DNA from: Clostridiaceae bacterium
Lineage (GTDB): Bacteria > Bacillota > Clostridia > Peptostreptococcales > Peptostreptococcaceae
Direction: 5' to 3'
Assembly (NCBI GenBank): GCA_902362365.1
Contig: CABIVQ010000057.1
Span: forward strand, 1-17,824
DNA length: 17,824 nucleotides
The notes under the pieces were generated by a model, which was not told where the DNA came from, searched no databases, and saw only the letters and a program-made list of their open reading frames with translations. Positions within the stretch are counted from its first letter, which is position 1; the number at the start of each line of letters is the position of its first letter. A program made the translations under genes and the position numbers. Positions 15,090 to 17,824 of the stretch are shown here, in pieces.

Positions 15090-15300
15090 ATTATCCGCGT
15101 TACCACTCTTATTGAAAATTATATTTATTTATAATTTTCCTCTCAAACTCTTAAGGCAAGTAACCTATCATCATACTTAATTTCCGATGATATCCTCTAA
15201 GGCTCTCTTCATTGTAAACTTAATTATTAGGCTCACACCAAACCTAACTCGCTGAAACTTTATTTACAGTTACTCTCCTCTTCACTGGATTTATTTGGTA
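15053..15300 (-). promoter_or_regulatory. T-box riboswitch, specifier tentatively GAG (Glu)
   Basis: A complete T-box leader on the minus strand. The diagnostic motif AAGAGTGGTAACGCGG is at 15095-15110, a variant of AGGGTGGTACCGCG, and leads into a strong terminator. Upstream are Stem III (10-bp repeat GAAAATTATA at about 15115-15140) and Stem I, with the CAGCGAG bulge region and a TTAGG/CCTAA apical helix. The loop-E pair AGTA (5' strand) and GAA (3' strand, 15208-15210) frames the specifier loop. By the usual GAA-NNN-A layout the specifier is GAG at 15205-15207, for glutamate; ATG just before it is a weaker alternative. Uncharged tRNA should stabilise the antiterminator and turn on the downstream transcript: the decayed YjiH-like gene and the aminotransferase. 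Confidence 0.9.
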
Positions 15301-15358
15301 TTTTGTTTTTCTAAAAAAATATTTAATTTTTAGAACTGTCAATATTTTTTTATTTAAA

Positions 15359-16651
15359 TTATTCCCTCACTGCTTCTGAATATTTTTCTAATGTAATATC
15401 AAAATCACCTTGAGATAACTGTTTAAACTCAATCTTAATTAAGATTAAAGATAATATAACTGCAATAAAGTCACTAATTGGCTGTGCTAAAAATATTCCA
15501 TTTATACTTAAAAATTTCAGTAATATAATTATAAATGAAATTAATGCTAATACTTGTCTTATTAAAGTAATAAGACTTGATGCTGTAGGCTTTCCAATCG
15601 ATTGGAAAAGTGTAGTCGCCAACATTACAAATCCAAGTACAAGAGTTATTATGAAATTAAGTCTTAGTGCTGTTACTCCAACAGATAATAATGTTGCTTT
15701 TGTAAAAGTTTCCTTTACTCTTTCATTATGTCCTGCACTATAATTAAATCCTATTATTGGTTGGATAACTTGACTTATTCTAGATGCTGGCATAATTACA
15801 AATGTCATGATACTAGATATTACAGCATAAATACTTATAGCTATGTCTCCACCATATTTTCCAAATTGACTATTATAAACTAAAGCTATAAATCCCATAG
15901 CTATTTGCGCTATCCAAAATGCAAAACCATAACTTAAAATTTTGTTTGATAGATTTTTATTTATCTTAAATATGCTTATCTCTACTTTAACAAGAGTTCT
16001 TCCTGAAAATATTAGATATACTCCAAGTATAGTAGATAGAATTTAACCTAAAATAGTTGCAAGTGCAGCTCCTTAAACACTCCAATCTAAAAATACTACA
16101 AAAACTAAATCTAAAACTACATTTGCTACAGCACCTATTCCTGTTACCATCATACCTAATATAGACTTCCCTGAAACCTTAACAAAATCACAAAATACTA
16201 ATGTTAATCCTTGAAATATACATCCTATTGATACTATTTTATAATATTGCATTGATAAATCATAAGTAGTTTCTGCTACTCCAAATATATATAAAAATTT
16301 ATCCGCAAATATAAATAACAGAAGAGTTAGTAGTAGCTCAAAAAATATAGTCATTATAAATGTGTTTCCAAATGAAATATTAGCTTCTTCTACTTCATTT
16401 TTACCTCTAAATAAAGTAAAAAGATTTGATCCATCAACACTACACATTAATCCAAAAGCTATCATCATAAATGATAATGGGAAACATATTGATAATGATG
16501 CTAAGGCTGTATTCCCTACATAATTTCCAACAAATATTCTATCCACTATATTATAAATTGTTGTAATTAATAATGATACAGAAGCTGGTATAGAAGATTT
16601 TAAAATTAGAGGAAATAAACTTCCCTTTGAAAAATCTGCATTGTTATTCAT
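15359..16651 (-). pseudogene. MATE family efflux transporter, two nonsense codons
   Basis: One continuous minus-strand frame encodes a MATE-type multidrug/Na+ antiporter of about 430 codons. It is interrupted by TAA at 16073-16075 and TAA at 16043-16045 with no frame change. The N-terminal half begins MNNNADFSKGSLFPLILKSS and shows the MATE start pattern VDRIFVGNYVG; after the stops the sequence resumes as ILSTILGVYLIFSGRTLVK. Family alignments expect K/Q at such sites (for example D-W-S-V-K-G-A-A-L-A-T), so single base changes suffice. In the C-terminal half KATLLS joins VGVTALRLNF, where homologues carry extra residues, suggesting a further in-frame deletion. The start overlaps the marR-like gene by 8 bp, so both formed one operon. 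Fragments of 192 and 179 residues remain open; function as an exporter is unlikely. Confidence 0.85.
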
Positions 16652-17102
16652 TTTCCAATCCTTCTTTCTCTATATTTTTCACTGCTTTATACATTTTTTC
16701 TATTATATCTATAGCAACTTCACATTGTTCAGAGCTTATATCCTTTAATTTATAAGCTATTCTATTATGATACTCAACAACAAAATAGTTGTAATACTCT
16801 TCTCCTAAATCTGTAAGTGATAAAGTTACTACCCTTTTATCTTCATCCTTATTCTCTTTGTTTATTAAACCTTTTTCATCTAACTCATTAATTCATTTAG
16901 TTACACTTGGTGTTGTAATTTTTAATGCACTACTAATATCGCTTACACATACTTTTTCTTTTATTATTCTGGTTTATGCGATGCAATCAATTACATGTAT
17001 ATGACGTGATTTTAATCCTTTCGGTAATTCTAACATTGTTTCAGTAATACGCTTTGCAGTGAAACATGCATCAAGTAAATATTTAACTTTATATCTATCC
17101 AT
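16644..17102 (-). pseudogene. MarR family regulator, two nonsense codons
   Basis: A minus-strand frame of 153 codons gives a MarR-type winged-helix regulator. It begins MDRYKVKYLLDACFTAKRI and contains VCVSDISSALKITTPSVTK, the recognition helix region, then INELDEKGLINKENKDEDKR, the wing, and a C-terminal dimerisation helix. Stop codons interrupt it at 16974-16976 (TAA, codon 43) and 16893-16895 (TGA, codon 70), without frameshift. The second is inside the recognition-helix/linker region (K-stop-INELDEKG), where homologues carry a single residue. The start has a perfect GGAGG site, and the end overlaps the MATE gene. A classic MarR-MATE arrangement in which the regulator controls its own operon is inferred; in the present sequence neither protein can be made whole. 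Confidence 0.85.
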
Positions 17103-17129
17103 ACTTTAACCTCCATTTATTCTTCAATA

Positions 17130-17148
17130 TAATTACTATTAGTAATTA
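17130..17148 (-). promoter_or_regulatory. Candidate MarR operator
   Basis: A perfect 9-bp inverted repeat with one central base (TAATTACTA-T-TAGTAATTA) lies 28 bp before the marR-like start and overlaps the -10 element of its promoter. Size, symmetry and place fit MarR-type operators. Binding would block transcription of the marR-MATE operon. Confidence 0.65.
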
Positions 17149-17173
17149 CATTTTTATTCTTATTTTTTGTCAA
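17145..17173 (-). promoter_or_regulatory. Promoter of the marR-MATE operon
   Basis: On the minus strand, TTGACA (17168-17173), a 17-nt spacer and TGTAAT (17145-17150) form a near-consensus housekeeping promoter. Transcription would start within the palindrome at about 17138, 36 nt before the ATG. Confidence 0.75.
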
Positions 17174-17291
17174 TTAAATTAGCTAATATCTTTTTTCTTC
17201 TATTTAATTCCTCTAGTCTTTTAATTTTTTTATTAATTATTGGTTAAAATAAAATAAATATTAAATCTTTTATATAAAGGAAACCTTTTAT

Positions 17292-17824
17292 ATGGACTTT
17301 TTACATGATCAGGAAACACTTAGCACTATTGATTGGATACTTCGTGCTATTATTGCTTTTTTCTTTTTGCTGGCTATTGCAAAGCTACTAGGGCAACGCT
17401 CTATATCTCAATTAAGACTAATTGATTTTGCTATTACTTTAGTAATTGGTAATATTATTGCCCATCCGCTGTCTGATGAAAAACTTGGATTAGAAGGCTC
17501 AATCATCACAACACTTGTATTAGTTATCCTGTATATTTGTGGAGTATTCATAACTCTTAAATTTCCGTCTCTTAGAAGACTTGTTGATAGTCCACCAATT
17601 ACAATTGTTCAAAATGGTGAAATCCTTCATGATGGATTAAAAAAAGCAAGAATATCAATTGATGTATTACTAGAAGAATTACGTGAAGAAAAAGTAGATG
17701 ATATAAAAAAATCCCCTAAAGGGGACCTTGAGTGGCTAACGCCACTCTTATTTGTTATCACCATCTTTGTAGTAAAAATCTGCATCACAATTAGGACATA
17801 TCAAAATTGGCATGCCTTCGGCTT
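17292..17824 (+). CDS. DUF421 (YetF-like) membrane protein, C-terminus replaced
   Basis: An N-terminal DUF421/YetF-family protein. It has membrane segments at about residues 15-32, 45-58 and 69-88, with the family motifs KLLGQRSISQLRLIDFAITL (31-50) and VIGNIIAHPL. The cytoplasmic part follows: SPPITIVQNGEILHDGLKKA (100-119), then ISIDVLLEELREEKVDDIKK (121-140). Intact homologues continue with V-E-Y-A-I-x-E-P-N-G; here the match stops at residue 140, where the frame enters the terminator of a convergent gene and stays open to the window edge. Everything after 17711 is probably not native. Codon use (CTG, CGC, CCG, GGC) is richer in G and C than its neighbours. An AAAGG site lies before ATG, inside a small hairpin (17272-17293). 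Function is not established for the family. Confidence 0.75.
   Translation, partial: MDFLHDQETLSTIDWILRAIIAFFFLLAIAKLLGQRSISQLRLIDFAITLVIGNIIAHPLSDEKLGLEGSIITTLVLVILYICGVFITLKFPSLRRLVDSPPITIVQNGEILHDGLKKARISIDVLLEELREEKVDDIKKSPKGDLEWLTPLLFVITIFVVKICITIRTYQNWHAFG
17705..17747 (-). terminator. Tandem-hairpin terminator of the zinc-ribbon gene
   Basis: On the minus strand, one bp past the stop, GAGTGGC-GTTA-GCCACTC (17730-17747) is followed by TCCCCTTTAGGGGA (17712-17725) and seven T residues (17705-17711). The second hairpin with its T7 is a strong terminator. It overlaps the DUF421 frame on the other strand. Confidence 0.85.
17748..17824 (-). CDS. C-terminus of a zinc-ribbon-like protein (partial)
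   Basis: The last 25 codons of a minus-strand gene that continues past the window edge: AEGMPILICPNCDADFYYKD then GDNK and TAA at 17748-17750. The C-P-N-C pair is half of a zinc ribbon; the other half would be upstream, out of view, or this is a short C-terminal cysteine pair. The gene cannot be identified from this much. A strong terminator follows directly. Confidence 0.6.
   Translation of the reverse strand, partial: AEGMPILICPNCDADFYYKDGDNK

Noticed and set aside
15311..15333. CTAAAAA/TTTTTAG hairpin between the MATE remnant and the T-box
   Set aside because: Such AT-only hairpins are expected by chance in this composition and would be unstable.
15899..16100. Stop-codon recoding or read-through as an explanation for the MATE and MarR stops
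   Set aside because: TAA ends several intact genes here (for example 6381-6383), TGA appears at one site only, and no recoding signal such as a SECIS-like hairpin is evident. Ordinary pseudogenes or sequence error are simpler.
1..17824. CRISPR array, insertion sequence, prophage or integrative element
   Set aside because: No direct-repeat array, transposase, integrase or tRNA-associated attachment site was found on either strand.

Overview
The window comes from a very AT-rich, low-GC Gram-positive chromosome. A/T-ending codons, strong AGGAGG-type ribosome binding sites, intrinsic terminators with U tracts, a T-box leader, a desulfoferrodoxin, a DUF362/ferredoxin protein and a PduO-type corrinoid adenosyltransferase together point to an anaerobic member of the Clostridia. 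A Peptostreptococcaceae-like genome is my best guess, from general resemblance only. I see no tRNA, rRNA, CRISPR array, transposase or integrase.

Layout. (1) 1-2019: two minus-strand genes of unknown function. One has four helix-turn-helix-like segments; the other resembles a helix-hairpin-helix DNA glycosylase near its C-terminus. (2) 2020-5975: minus-strand TM1586-type nitroreductase, HIT-family nucleotide hydrolase and a large phospholipase-D/SF2 helicase. (3) 6019-8986: a divergent MazG-like pyrophosphatase behind a perfect consensus promoter, a secreted YHYH-domain surface protein, a second MazG-like protein and a membrane-anchored NERD protein. (4) 9086-11237: a 29-residue membrane peptide, a second nitroreductase and a DUF362 protein with two 4Fe-4S motifs. 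(5) 11449-12751: remnants of an iron-type alcohol dehydrogenase and of an amidohydrolase flank an intact cob(I)alamin adenosyltransferase gene. (6) 12781-15300: desulfoferrodoxin, then a T-box leader followed by a decayed YjiH-family membrane gene and an intact aminotransferase. (7) 15359-17102: a marR-MATE efflux operon, with each gene carrying two in-frame nonsense codons. (8) 17292-17824: a DUF421 (YetF-like) gene whose tail runs into the terminator of a convergent zinc-ribbon gene cut by the window edge.

How the parts fit. The left and middle parts look like ordinary accessory functions: nucleotide house-cleaning, nucleic-acid processing and flavin/iron redox chemistry. The right third stands out because at least five loci within about 5.7 kb are damaged, while the regulatory sites around them (T-box, MarR-type operator and promoter, terminators) remain legible. 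I found no clear new system. The most useful leads are the T-box whose first target is dead, the preserved operator in front of a dead marR-MATE pair, the fused end of the DUF421 gene, and the helicase/HIT/MazG neighbourhood.
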